Source: UBA1351 sp965140555
Lineage (GTDB): Bacteria > Bacillota > Clostridia > Lachnospirales > Vallitaleaceae
Reading direction: 5' to 3'
NCBI GenBank assembly: GCA_965140555.1
Contig: OZ223259.1
Coordinates: 3,348,001-3,412,000, forward strand
DNA length: 64,000 bases
Shown here: positions 44,651 through 53,087 of the stretch, piece after piece
Position numbering within the stretch: the stretch's first letter is position 1
How the letters are laid out: each line of letters begins with the position of its first letter
Position numbers and translations under genes: made by a program
The notes under the pieces: generated by a model
What the model was told of the DNA's origin: nothing
Databases searched by the model: none
The model's input: only the letters and a program-made list of their open reading frames with translations

Positions 44651-45655
44651 GTGAAAAAATTAAGTTATCTTTTTGAGTTGAAACGAATTAAGGATACAAC
44701 CGATGATGATTACCATAAAGCACTTAAGATATATCTAAAAACAACTCCAATTAGTATAAAAACAGATAGTAATGAAATAACATATTGGCTTGAGAAAGAA
44801 AAAAATAATGTTAAGTTTGAATTGTTGGTTTTTGCACTTTTCATTAATGGAGACGTTGTTGGTTTTTCAATGATGTCATATCTTAAGGACCAGAAAATAG
44901 TTGTATATGATTATATCGCATTGATTGACGAATATAGAAAAAACACTGCTTTTTTTTCATTTATTAATCTCATGAAGCAGTATGTAATTGAGTTAAACTA
45001 TGATATAGATTACTATATTGTAGAAATTAGTAATAAGGATGATGGACTTAATATAGATAAAGAAAGTGAGTTCTTTAAAAAACTAATATGTTTAGAAGAG
45101 TTCGGTAAAATTAATTCATATTACCAAACACTTCCGTTAGGTTTAGATGATCATGAAGGTAACTTTGAAGCATTTATTTATATTGCATCCAATGATGCAA
45201 TAAGCAATATATCCAAAGGCACATATTTAGAAATTGTTTCAGCAATATATTATGATTATTATTTAGAATGGTATAGACCATTTATCTATCAAGATACTGT
45301 GATTACAGAATATAAGGAGTTAATCGACAATATATATGAAAATGTTGTTAAAGGTTTACACAAAAGCGAAAATCTACAAGTAAGCTATTCAGCATGCTCA
45401 CTGAATGGAAATACTCTAAAATCGCAAAATACATCAGGGCAGCTACCAAGTTCATTCCGACGAAGAGATTTAGGTCTATTTCCATTACTTCTTGTTGCAA
45501 TAATTGTAATACCATTATTTTTAGTTTGGGTATATAATATGTTCCTAAATACAATGAACATACAAATTAACTCAGTGAGTTCCATACTCGGTGCTGTTGT
45601 AAGTTCAATAATAGTATCATTTATAACATTAATCCTATCAAGAAAAAAATTATAG
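44651..45655 (+). CDS. GNAT-like protein with two C-terminal membrane helices
   Basis: 334 aa from a GTG at 44651 preceded by TTGGAGGT, 4 bases away; an ORF extending upstream to 44522 runs into IS3 remnant sequence. Residues about 45-200 resemble a GNAT acetyltransferase core (LLVFALFINGDVVGFSMM, VYDYIALIDEYRKNTAFFSF, DIDYYIVEIS), though the acetyl-CoA loop is not clearly canonical. Residues about 275-305 (LGLFPLLLVAIIVIPLFLVW) and 312-332 (SILGAVVSSIIVSFITLIL) are membrane helices with a short basic C-terminus. Low GC, no recognised family. It converges on a methyltransferase gene, overlapping it by 6 bases, and the pair is bounded by 25-bp inverted repeats. A membrane-tethered modifying enzyme of unknown target is the simplest reading. 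Confidence 0.65.
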   Translation: MKKLSYLFELKRIKDTTDDDYHKALKIYLKTTPISIKTDSNEITYWLEKEKNNVKFELLVFALFINGDVVGFSMMSYLKDQKIVVYDYIALIDEYRKNTAFFSFINLMKQYVIELNYDIDYYIVEISNKDDGLNIDKESEFFKKLICLEEFGKINSYYQTLPLGLDDHEGNFEAFIYIASNDAISNISKGTYLEIVSAIYYDYYLEWYRPFIYQDTVITEYKELIDNIYENVVKGLHKSENLQVSYSACSLNGNTLKSQNTSGQLPSSFRRRDLGLFPLLLVAIIVIPLFLVWVYNMFLNTMNIQINSVSSILGAVVSSIIVSFITLILSRKKL

Positions 45656-46357
45656 TTTCCGACATTCGTATATGACATTATTCGAATGTAAGTTTATATA
45701 TGGGATTCGTTTAAGTAAATTGTCATACTTAGTGTATTTCGCAGAATGATTCTCATCTCTACATTTAGAATATATATAAGAACTTAAGATATGAAATCTC
45801 TCTTTTCTGCATATTTTTAAGTCGTTGTTTTTCAGTATCTTTAAGAGGTAATTTGGACTATAAATCCATTGCTTATGTTTCTCATTGTAATAATTAACTT
45901 CAACAATTGTAGCATTTTTTTTGAAGTTATCAGTATTAAGATATTCAAGACCCCAGCTACTTTCAAATTCAAGTATTAACATCCCTTGATACTTAAGCAC
46001 TCTGGATATTTCTTGAATTGATAGAAATGCGTCAGTGTAATTAATTACACTTCCAACACAAATTACAATATCAAAAGTTTCATTTTCAAAAGGTAATGCT
46101 TCAATAGTACCTACAGTGAATTCTTTGAAGTGCTCAATTTTATTCTTTGCAATGTCAAAATGATGCATTGAGTTTTGTAAGCCATACGTATTTCCGCCAG
46201 AACCTGCATTCAATATATATAATGAATTATCTATTACTCTTCTAGATAAATAGCTCTCAATTCTTTTCTTTGAATACTTATGCCATTCATCTTTTACAGG
46301 CCATACATCTGGTACTTTTTCATAAAACTCTTTAACCTTCTCAGTATTTAGTTTCAT
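45650..46357 (-). CDS. Class I SAM-dependent methyltransferase
   Basis: 235 aa from ATG 46357 with GGAGGT 7 bases upstream; an earlier in-frame start at 46381 lies inside the hairpin. Motif I is ILNAGSGGNTYG, motif II FDIAKNKIEHFKEF, motif III FDIVICVGSVINYT and the following ISRVLKYQGMLILEFES resembles small-molecule methyltransferases of the UbiE/Methyltransf_11 type. The substrate is unknown. Its ribosome binding site is completely buried in a perfect 17-bp hairpin. It converges on the GNAT-like membrane protein gene and shares its leader sequence. Confidence 0.82.
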   Translation of the reverse strand: MKLNTEKVKEFYEKVPDVWPVKDEWHKYSKKRIESYLSRRVIDNSLYILNAGSGGNTYGLQNSMHHFDIAKNKIEHFKEFTVGTIEALPFENETFDIVICVGSVINYTDAFLSIQEISRVLKYQGMLILEFESSWGLEYLNTDNFKKNATIVEVNYYNEKHKQWIYSPNYLLKILKNNDLKICRKERFHILSSYIYSKCRDENHSAKYTKYDNLLKRIPYINLHSNNVIYECRKL

Positions 46358-46358
46358 A

Positions 46359-46397
46359 TAACACCTCCAAATAATCTGCAATTATTTGGAGGTGTTA
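46359..46397 (-). promoter_or_regulatory. Perfect 17-bp hairpin sequestering the methyltransferase RBS
   Basis: TAACACCTCCAAATAAT (46359-46375) and its exact complement (46381-46397) around a 5-base loop. In the minus-strand transcript the 3' arm contains GGAGGT, so the ribosome binding site would be paired whenever the transcript starts upstream of 46397. Confidence 0.7.
46363..46387. repeat. Right 25-bp inverted repeat of the two-gene module
   Basis: Exact inverted match of 44622-44646; also forms most of the RBS hairpin at 46359-46397. Confidence 0.85.
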
Positions 46398-46794
46398 CTA
46401 ATCTAGCATTCGCTTTAATAGTCATATTCAATATTCATCACACATATTTCTATTTGATTCATATATTGTGGCAGAAAACGGAATTTTATGATATGCTGGT
46501 GATTAAGTGGAACATATAATAATCGTTGATTATTTGAAGATGTTATAAGCAAGTTTAAAACCAGAAAACGATGTAGCTTTTTAGTGTGATCTGAGTTCAA
46601 CAATTTAAGTGACAATTTTCAACGAATTGAATTTATGTTGTGAAGAAAGATGTATAATAGATATGTTTCTGTTATAATATTAACAGTTTAAAAGAATAGT
46701 TTATTGTTTTAGTGTAATGTATAATTTAATTGGAAGAATAAACTGGATGCGTTTATTAGATTAGAGACAATAGAATATAAAGATAGGGGGACAT
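46398..46794. other. AT-rich intergenic region without a supported gene
   Basis: About 400 bases between the methyltransferase and the 2TM/P-loop gene. Two TATAAT-like boxes (near 46651 and 46674) may serve the rightward gene. A short stretch reading HILWQKTEFYDMLVIKWNI near 46460 looks like decayed coding sequence but I cannot place it. Confidence 0.4.
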
Positions 46795-48096
46795 ATGAAA
46801 AAGAATTTAATAGGTATAACATTAATTGGATTTGTAATAACTGTCGGTAGTTTTGTACTAGCATTACTGGTATTACCTCCAGAACATGCATATATTGGGT
46901 ATATAGTTACAAGTATAGTAGCAGTTTCTGTAGCTTTCTTTGGTATGCACTGCTTAGCAAAGGTTAATTCAGAGGATGCATTCCGTATAAAAACATTTCA
47001 CAACAGAGATGACCTTTTACACGAGTGGCCGTATAATAAAATAGTATTAGAAGATAGCATTCGATTGTGTATATTAGGAGGGACTTTAAGAGAGTTCATT
47101 AATGATGAGCATTTAGGTTATATCTTAGAATTTTTAAAGAACAAGAATAGTTGTTGTAAAATATTAATTCAGAACCCAGCGTCACAGGGAAGTTATGTTA
47201 GGTCTTATGAGGAGGGGAGGCCAGATACAATATATTCAGATATTTACCTTAGTATGGAGTATTTGTTGAAATTTTTGCAAGAAGTACCCTCAGAATATGG
47301 TAATCAGATTGAGGTGAAAAAATATTCCAATATGCCTTCATCATCTATGTTCATTACAGATAAAAAGATTGCCTATACTTATTATCTGTATGAAACACGC
47401 TCTTCAAAATCGTTATGGTATTTGTTGCATAATAGTAGACACAATAAGCATATTCAAGATAAATTGAAGGAGCAGTTCAATAAAATATGGGAGGATTCAG
47501 TTTCTATTAATGAATTAGATAATTTTGTGATTTTATTTGAAGGACTACCTGGCGTAGGTAAGACACATACAGCAAAAGAACTTGCATTAAAAATTTCTAA
47601 TTCAAAGTTGATATCATCGAAGCAAATCAGGATGGAGACTGGTTTAAAGGATATTTTTTCGGAAGATCAAAAAATGTCTGTTTACGATATTATATTAAAT
47701 CAGGTATCGGAATCGTTATACAGAGGGGAAAGGCGGATCATAATAGATGGGAATTTTTTGAAGAACAAACAACGGGATAAGTTTTTTTCGTTGTTTAAAA
47801 AATTGAAAGTTGACGTTTACTATTTTAATATTACTGCTAATCATAATGATATTGTAGCACGAATTAATGAAAAGCTAAAAAAAGATGAGTTATATCGAGA
47901 ACTAAATATAAGTACTGAAGATGTACTAAATCAAGTTAATAAAGAACATCAAAAGTTGACAAGTATAGAAAGAACGCTAATAGACGCAACAATAAATTAT
48001 AACACATCTCAAAAAGAGTTGAAATATGATGCGAAAAATTATGTAGTTGATTTCTATTCTGATAAAATTCGAAAATTGTTGATAGAAACTAATTGA
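46795..48096 (+). CDS. Two-TM protein with PLD-like domain and P-loop kinase-like domain
   Basis: 433 aa, no named family recognised. Residues about 5-27 and 33-52 are membrane helices. Residues about 65-230 resemble the inactive PLD-like/DUF5919-type fold (SIRLCILGGTLREFI, KILIQNPASQGSYVRSY, SSSMFITDKKIAYTYYLYE); the HKD catalytic motif is absent. Residues about 240-433 are a P-loop NTPase with Walker A FEGLPGVGKTHTAKEL (Lys256) and IIIDGNFLKN as a likely Walker B, closest in style to polynucleotide-kinase/zeta-toxin-like AAA_33 proteins. The domain order suggests a membrane-tethered sensor coupled to a kinase or toxin. It stands between the methyltransferase module and an intact IS256 copy. 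RBS AGGGGG 6 bases upstream. Confidence 0.7.
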   Translation: MKKNLIGITLIGFVITVGSFVLALLVLPPEHAYIGYIVTSIVAVSVAFFGMHCLAKVNSEDAFRIKTFHNRDDLLHEWPYNKIVLEDSIRLCILGGTLREFINDEHLGYILEFLKNKNSCCKILIQNPASQGSYVRSYEEGRPDTIYSDIYLSMEYLLKFLQEVPSEYGNQIEVKKYSNMPSSSMFITDKKIAYTYYLYETRSSKSLWYLLHNSRHNKHIQDKLKEQFNKIWEDSVSINELDNFVILFEGLPGVGKTHTAKELALKISNSKLISSKQIRMETGLKDIFSEDQKMSVYDIILNQVSESLYRGERRIIIDGNFLKNKQRDKFFSLFKKLKVDVYYFNITANHNDIVARINEKLKKDELYRELNISTEDVLNQVNKEHQKLTSIERTLIDATINYNTSQKELKYDAKNYVVDFYSDKIRKLLIETN

Positions 48097-48251
48097 TTGT
48101 TTTTTTTCGTCAAATATGAAAAAAATAATATAAAGTTGGATAAATAAGGGCTTTGATGAACTAGTTGAAGTGGGCAATATGGACTTAGTACATTGAGCGA
48201 GTCAAGGTGTATTAGAAAAAGAGGTGGAGTATATGTTAATAATACTACCTT

Positions 48252-49711
48252 GGAGTCTGTAAATAATTTTGTGTAAATACCAATCCTTCTAGATTAATGA
48301 TAAAATTAACTTAATCTAGGAGGATTTTTCTATGGCAAGAAAAAAAAGATCACCAGAACGAGAAGCATTAATCAAACAACTTATTGCACAATACCACCCG
48401 AAGACCGCTCAAGATGCTCATGAAACTGTCAAAGATCTTTTAGGAGATATGATTCAAGGTCTGCTTGAAGGAGAACTCGAGGAAGAACTGGGGTACAGCA
48501 AATATGATTATCATGACAAAGAAACGGATAACAGCCGTAATGGTTTTAGCAAGAAAACTGTTCGGTCTTCATCGGGAAATATTGATCTTGATATTCCAAG
48601 AGACCGTAACGGAGAGTTTGAGCCACAGGTAGTAAAGAAACATCAACGCGATGTATCAAACATCGAAGACCAGGTACTTTCTATGTATGCAAAAGGCATG
48701 ACTACAAGAGATATTTCATCACATCTGAAAACTGTATATGGTGTCGACGCCTCAGCTGAAATGATTTCACGTATGACCGATAAAGTACTACCAATTGCCA
48801 AAGAATGGCAAAACAGACCCCTTACAGAGAAATATGCCATTGTATTTATGGATGCAATTCATTACAATGTTCGCGAGAATAATGCCCTTGTCAAAAAGGC
48901 TGTTTACATCGCTATTGGTATCAAGCTCGACGGTAAAAAGGAAGTTCTCGGCATGTGGATTGGCGGTAATGAAAGTGCTAAATACTGGCTTGGAGTACTC
49001 AATGAAATCAAGAACCGTGGTGTTAAGGATATTCTCATCATATCTGTGGATGGACTCAGTGGATTCGGTGATGCCATTCATGCAGTTTACCCACAAACAG
49101 AGGTGCAACGCTGTATTGTACACCAGATTCGTTACTCCACAAAGTTTATTTCATATAAGGATATAAAGCCATATATGAAAGATTTGAAACTTGTCTACCA
49201 AGCACCTACAGAAGATATTGCCTTACAACAATTAGATGCGTTAGAAGATAAATGGGGCAAGAAATACTCGAGTTCTCTCAGCTCATGGAGAAACAATTGG
49301 GCTTCATTATCCACCTATTTTAAGTATCCACCAGAACTTAGGAAAATGATATATACCACCAACGCAATCGAAAATTTCAACAGGCAACTACGAAAAGTAA
49401 CAAAGACAAAATCCATTTTCCCAACGGATGATTCCCTGTTTAAGTCCCTTTATTTAGCCATGATAGATATCACTGAAAAGTGGAAGGGAAAGCCACGAGA
49501 ATGGTCCAAAATCATGGAACAGCTCTTCATTTATTTTGAAGATAGAATATCAACGGCAGATCTAGACTAAAAATAATGGCTGCCAACATCAGTTGACAGC
49601 CTATTTCTAATGTGCAAAAATAGGTATAACATTTAATTCAAATGTGTAACCCAACAACCCTACGATTTTTTCATTGAACTAGAGGGTTTACACAAAAATA
49701 GTTACACTCTC
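48252..49711 (+). mobile_element. Intact IS256-family element
   Basis: Imperfect terminal inverted repeats GGAGTCTGTAAATAATTTTG (left) and the complement of CAAAAATAGTTACACTCTCC (right) enclose one intact transposase gene. No clean target duplication abuts these ends; AATAATAC occurs at 48238-48245 and 49722-49729, which would be an 8-bp duplication if the true ends lie a few bases further out. Confidence 0.8.
48332..49570 (+). CDS. IS256-family transposase
   Basis: 412 aa, full length and uninterrupted. The catalytic triad is visible: Asp in YAIVFMDAIHYNVREN, Asp in LIISVDGLSGFGDAI and Glu in YTTNAIENFNRQLRK; the preceding C-terminal VQRCIVHQIRYS box is typical. It cuts and pastes its own element. 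RBS TAGGAGGA 9 bases upstream. The only apparently active IS256 copy in the window; the remnant at 26788 is a relative. Confidence 0.96.
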   Translation: MARKKRSPEREALIKQLIAQYHPKTAQDAHETVKDLLGDMIQGLLEGELEEELGYSKYDYHDKETDNSRNGFSKKTVRSSSGNIDLDIPRDRNGEFEPQVVKKHQRDVSNIEDQVLSMYAKGMTTRDISSHLKTVYGVDASAEMISRMTDKVLPIAKEWQNRPLTEKYAIVFMDAIHYNVRENNALVKKAVYIAIGIKLDGKKEVLGMWIGGNESAKYWLGVLNEIKNRGVKDILIISVDGLSGFGDAIHAVYPQTEVQRCIVHQIRYSTKFISYKDIKPYMKDLKLVYQAPTEDIALQQLDALEDKWGKKYSSSLSSWRNNWASLSTYFKYPPELRKMIYTTNAIENFNRQLRKVTKTKSIFPTDDSLFKSLYLAMIDITEKWKGKPREWSKIMEQLFIYFEDRISTADLD

Positions 49712-49894
49712 CAGTTCAGGAAATAATACAGTTGCTTTCTTTATATAATCGTCATGGATTTGGATCTTGTCACCAGGCATATCACCTTTTGGAATTGCGG
49801 CGACATCTTCAATAACAGGTGGTTTCCAAGATAAAGAAGAATTATCTAAAAAACTACAAATAGATTCAATAGTGTTTGTTTCATTCTTATTCAT
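49712..49894 (-). pseudogene. Possible gene start truncated by the IS256 insertion
   Basis: From ATG 49894 the frame reads MNKNETNTIESICSFLDNSS and LSWKPPVIEDVAAIPKGDMP, soluble and protein-like, then runs into the IS256 right end. No convincing continuation is found beyond the left end of the element, and the RBS is weak, so this is tentative. Confidence 0.3.
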
Positions 49895-49973
49895 TTTCAT
49901 ACATATTGTCATTATGACCGTGAGGGGTCCTATATAGTATTATACCCACAGCTATAGAGTCCTTTCCTTATAT

Positions 49974-51751
49974 CCTAGATTCTCGGAACTCATAACGAGA
50001 ATCACACTTTAAAAATACCTGGGACTATTGATTTTACTGACTTTTGAGCACATTTTGCTTGATTATCAAATCGTCATGTGTTATGATTGTTATATACGAC
50101 ACATGACGAGGTGATGATCGATGGCAATAGTAAGACAGTATGACAAACGCTCTGGAATAACCTATGCATACGAGGCCACTTACCACTGGGATAAAGAAAA
50201 ACAACAATCCCGTTGCAAGCGTAAGCTGATCGGCAGAGTTGATCCGGAAACCGGTGAAATAGTTCCAACCGATGGACGTTGCAGAAAAGATAAACCTGCT
50301 AAATCGGCAACGCCTGCGAAACGCGGTCCGATTCCATCTACCGTTTCCAGGCACTTGTACTTTGGTGCCACTTACTTGTTGGAAACCCTTTCCGAAGAGT
50401 TGGGCCTTACCGCTGATTTACGTGCCTGCTTTCCGGATACCTACAAACAGCTGTTGTCCATTGCCTTTTATCTCATACTTGAGGACAACACACCCCTTTA
50501 CCGCTTTGAAAAATGGCATCATACCCATAAACATCCTTATGGTGAAGATATCACATCGCCAAGAAGCAGTGAGCTGTTCTCCGGAATCTCCGATGACCAG
50601 ATCACTAAGTTCTTCCGTCTGCAAGGCAAGCGCCGTATTGAGGATGAGTATTGGGCTTATGACAGTACAAGCATTTCCAGTTATTCGGAGACCCTTGCTC
50701 AAGTGCAGTACGGCAAGAATAAAGAAGATGACAGACTTCCACAACTGAACCTTCTCCTAGTTTTCGGCGAAAAATCCGGTCTGCCTTTTTACTACCGAAA
50801 ACTCGCTGGTAACATACCCGATTCGAAAACGGTCAAACATCTTCTTGAAGACCTCGATATCCTTGGCTTTGGCAAAACAAAGTTTGTCATGGACCGGGGC
50901 TTTTACTCGGAGAAAAACATCAATAGTTTATATCAGGATCACATCAAGTTCCTAGTTGGTGTAAAGCTTTCATTGGCGTTTATCAGGAAGAACCTTGACA
51001 AGGTGTATGATGATATCAGAATGTTCATGAACTTCGATGAAGCAATCAACACCTATGGCTACACCGTGAGTGCTAATTGGGATTATACTCAGGAACGGCC
51101 CTATAAAGGCGATGTCATCCAAGAGAAACGCAGGATATATATCCATTATTACTACAGTATTGACAAGGGTGCCGACGAAGAGACTGCATTCGACAAACGC
51201 ATTGCCACTCTGTACAAAGAACTTAAGGAAGATAAGCGTATTGAAGCTCATGAGAAGTCTTATGCAGAGTACTTCGAGGTCAAGAAAACGCCAAAACGTG
51301 GCATAACTGTAACCTATAAGGAAGACGCAATCCGTAAGGGAAGGCGGTATTTAGGTTACTTTGCTCTGATCACCAATGAGAAGATGGACGCTTTCACGGC
51401 ATTGCACCTCTATAGAATGAAAGATATCGTGGAAAAAGGCTTCAGCAACATCAAAGAGCGTCTTAACATGAGAAGATTGCTTGTGTCTTCAGAACGAAGT
51501 CTTGAAGGCAAGATCTTCACAGAATTTGCAGCTCTTATATTAATCTCTCATCTTGATCAAAGGATGAAAAAAGCAAAACTTTATGAGGATTACACAATGT
51601 CTCAGTTACTGGATAAACTGGACGTTATTGAATGCTTCGAGGACCCTGGATATTCGCTAAGAATAGGCGAAATCCTTACAAAACAGCAAGAGATCTATAA
51701 GGCACTTAACATCCCTGTCCCGGCCTCGTCATGAGAGGCCGAGAATCCAGG
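49974..51751 (+). mobile_element. Intact IS1634-family element
   Basis: 1778 bp. Left end CCTAGATTCTCGG and right end CCGAGAATCCAGG are inverted repeats with one mismatch. TTATAT lies directly outside both (49968-49973 and 51752-51757), a 6-bp target duplication. One intact transposase gene. Confidence 0.88.
50121..51734 (+). CDS. IS1634-family transposase
   Basis: 537 aa, full length DDE transposase of the IS4-superfamily IS1634 group. Characteristic segments: RIEDEYWAYDSTSISSYSET (first Asp), GFGKTKFVMDRGFYSEKNIN (second Asp), and DIVEKGFSNIKERLNMRRLL with the catalytic Glu near the C-terminus. GC content and codon use are higher than in the neighbouring AT-rich genes, fitting recent arrival. 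GACGAGGTGATG precedes the start. A decayed relative lies at 61707-62986. Confidence 0.95.
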   Translation: MAIVRQYDKRSGITYAYEATYHWDKEKQQSRCKRKLIGRVDPETGEIVPTDGRCRKDKPAKSATPAKRGPIPSTVSRHLYFGATYLLETLSEELGLTADLRACFPDTYKQLLSIAFYLILEDNTPLYRFEKWHHTHKHPYGEDITSPRSSELFSGISDDQITKFFRLQGKRRIEDEYWAYDSTSISSYSETLAQVQYGKNKEDDRLPQLNLLLVFGEKSGLPFYYRKLAGNIPDSKTVKHLLEDLDILGFGKTKFVMDRGFYSEKNINSLYQDHIKFLVGVKLSLAFIRKNLDKVYDDIRMFMNFDEAINTYGYTVSANWDYTQERPYKGDVIQEKRRIYIHYYYSIDKGADEETAFDKRIATLYKELKEDKRIEAHEKSYAEYFEVKKTPKRGITVTYKEDAIRKGRRYLGYFALITNEKMDAFTALHLYRMKDIVEKGFSNIKERLNMRRLLVSSERSLEGKIFTEFAALILISHLDQRMKKAKLYEDYTMSQLLDKLDVIECFEDPGYSLRIGEILTKQQEIYKALNIPVPASS

Positions 51752-51966
51752 TTATATAAAAGATTAACACTAATGTAAGATTAGCATAGTAAAAAAATAT
51801 GTCAATCGGTTGACATATTAGGCTTAAGCCAAAAAAAGTGATAAAATCATAAAAGCTAAAATAGTGATCAAATAGGGAAGAAAAAACTATCTACAATGCA
51901 TAAAAAATGCTTTTTGATTTTCCTAATTATAGCTGTGAACAGAACATAAGTGACAAAAATACGGGG

Positions 51967-52845
51967 TTATTGCTTTTTTCTAAAAGCAGAAGGTGACATG
52001 GACGTGTGTTTTCTAAAAACGCGGTTAAATTGTGAAAAACTATTAAAACCACAGGAAAATGCAATGTCAGATATATCCGAATTTGTTGTTATTAAAAGAT
52101 TTTGAACCATTCTGACACGAGTTATTTGAATATAATCAGTAACAGTAAATCCCGTAATTTTTTTAAATTGGTGGGAAAGATAGCATTCACTAATATAAAA
52201 TAGTTTAGATAAAGCGCTTAACGAAAGATCATCGCTGTAATTATTATGAATATAGGAGGTAATATTGTAAATTTTCTCTGATAAAGAATCAAGAGAAGAT
52301 TTTTTTTTGTAAATATTTTTATCTTTTGCTAAATATATTTGTGTAAGGAAATGAATAAACTGTTGATGAATCAATAAATTACTGAGTCGATGAGGGTGTT
52401 CTGTTAAATCTTTTAGCTTATTCAAGCTGTCAAAAATCTTTTTCTTTTCAATTCCTTCAAAACGGTAAATCGGTACAGAATTGTAAAAAAGAGAAAAAAG
52501 ATCGTCATAACATCCCTCAATACCCGTAACATTGAGAGGAAAATTAAAGTTGATGATAAGGCGTTTACTTGGTTTGCCTTCAGGATATTGAGTTTTATGA
52601 AGAAGAAGGGGTCGTAAAAAGACAATATCTCCACACTCAATATCATAAAAATCTCCTTCTATAATATGATTAGCAGCATGATCCAAAAAAATACAAAGTT
52701 CATAAAAACGGTGATAGTGCTGAAACTCCATATTAATATCATAGGTACGTTCATCGTAATCTAGAAAATAGTAAAAAGGGTCTTTGGCTTCATTAATGTT
52801 GTACAAGTGGTGAGGGCGATAGTGGATTAAATTATCAATCAGCAT
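51967..52845 (-). CDS. AraC-family regulator of the adjacent uptake operon
   Basis: 292-293 aa; two adjacent ATGs (52848, 52845) follow AGGAGGATC, the second at better spacing. The N-terminus is a cupin-like sensor (EFQHYHRFYELCIFLDHAANHIIEGDFYDIECGDIVFLRPLLLH region, seen here as HYHRFYELCIF and CGDIVFLRP). The C-terminus has two helix-turn-helix motifs: SLSALSKLFYISECYLSHQF and ISDIAFSCGFNSFSQFNRVF. It is divergent from the ABC transporter operon, 240 bases away, and is the obvious activator of it, probably in response to a sugar or glycan fragment. Confidence 0.9.
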   Translation of the reverse strand: MLIDNLIHYRPHHLYNINEAKDPFYYFLDYDERTYDINMEFQHYHRFYELCIFLDHAANHIIEGDFYDIECGDIVFLRPLLLHKTQYPEGKPSKRLIINFNFPLNVTGIEGCYDDLFSLFYNSVPIYRFEGIEKKKIFDSLNKLKDLTEHPHRLSNLLIHQQFIHFLTQIYLAKDKNIYKKKSSLDSLSEKIYNITSYIHNNYSDDLSLSALSKLFYISECYLSHQFKKITGFTVTDYIQITRVRMVQNLLITTNSDISDIAFSCGFNSFSQFNRVFRKHTSMSPSAFRKKQ

Positions 52846-53087
52846 CATGATCCTCCTGCTTTTTTTGTTAAGAAAATGTACATTAATTGTTAAATATGCG
52901 TAAAAAATGATATCAAGTAATACTCTCTTATGTTAAAATATCACAATAAAAGCATGAAATGCAAGAGATTTTGAAAAAAAAACAAGAAAAGAGTGGTTTC
53001 TGTTTTTATTACTTGGTAATGTATTAAGTGTAATGACTATTTTTATGATGAATTTAATCTATTGAAACGCAAAAGAGGAGGATACAA

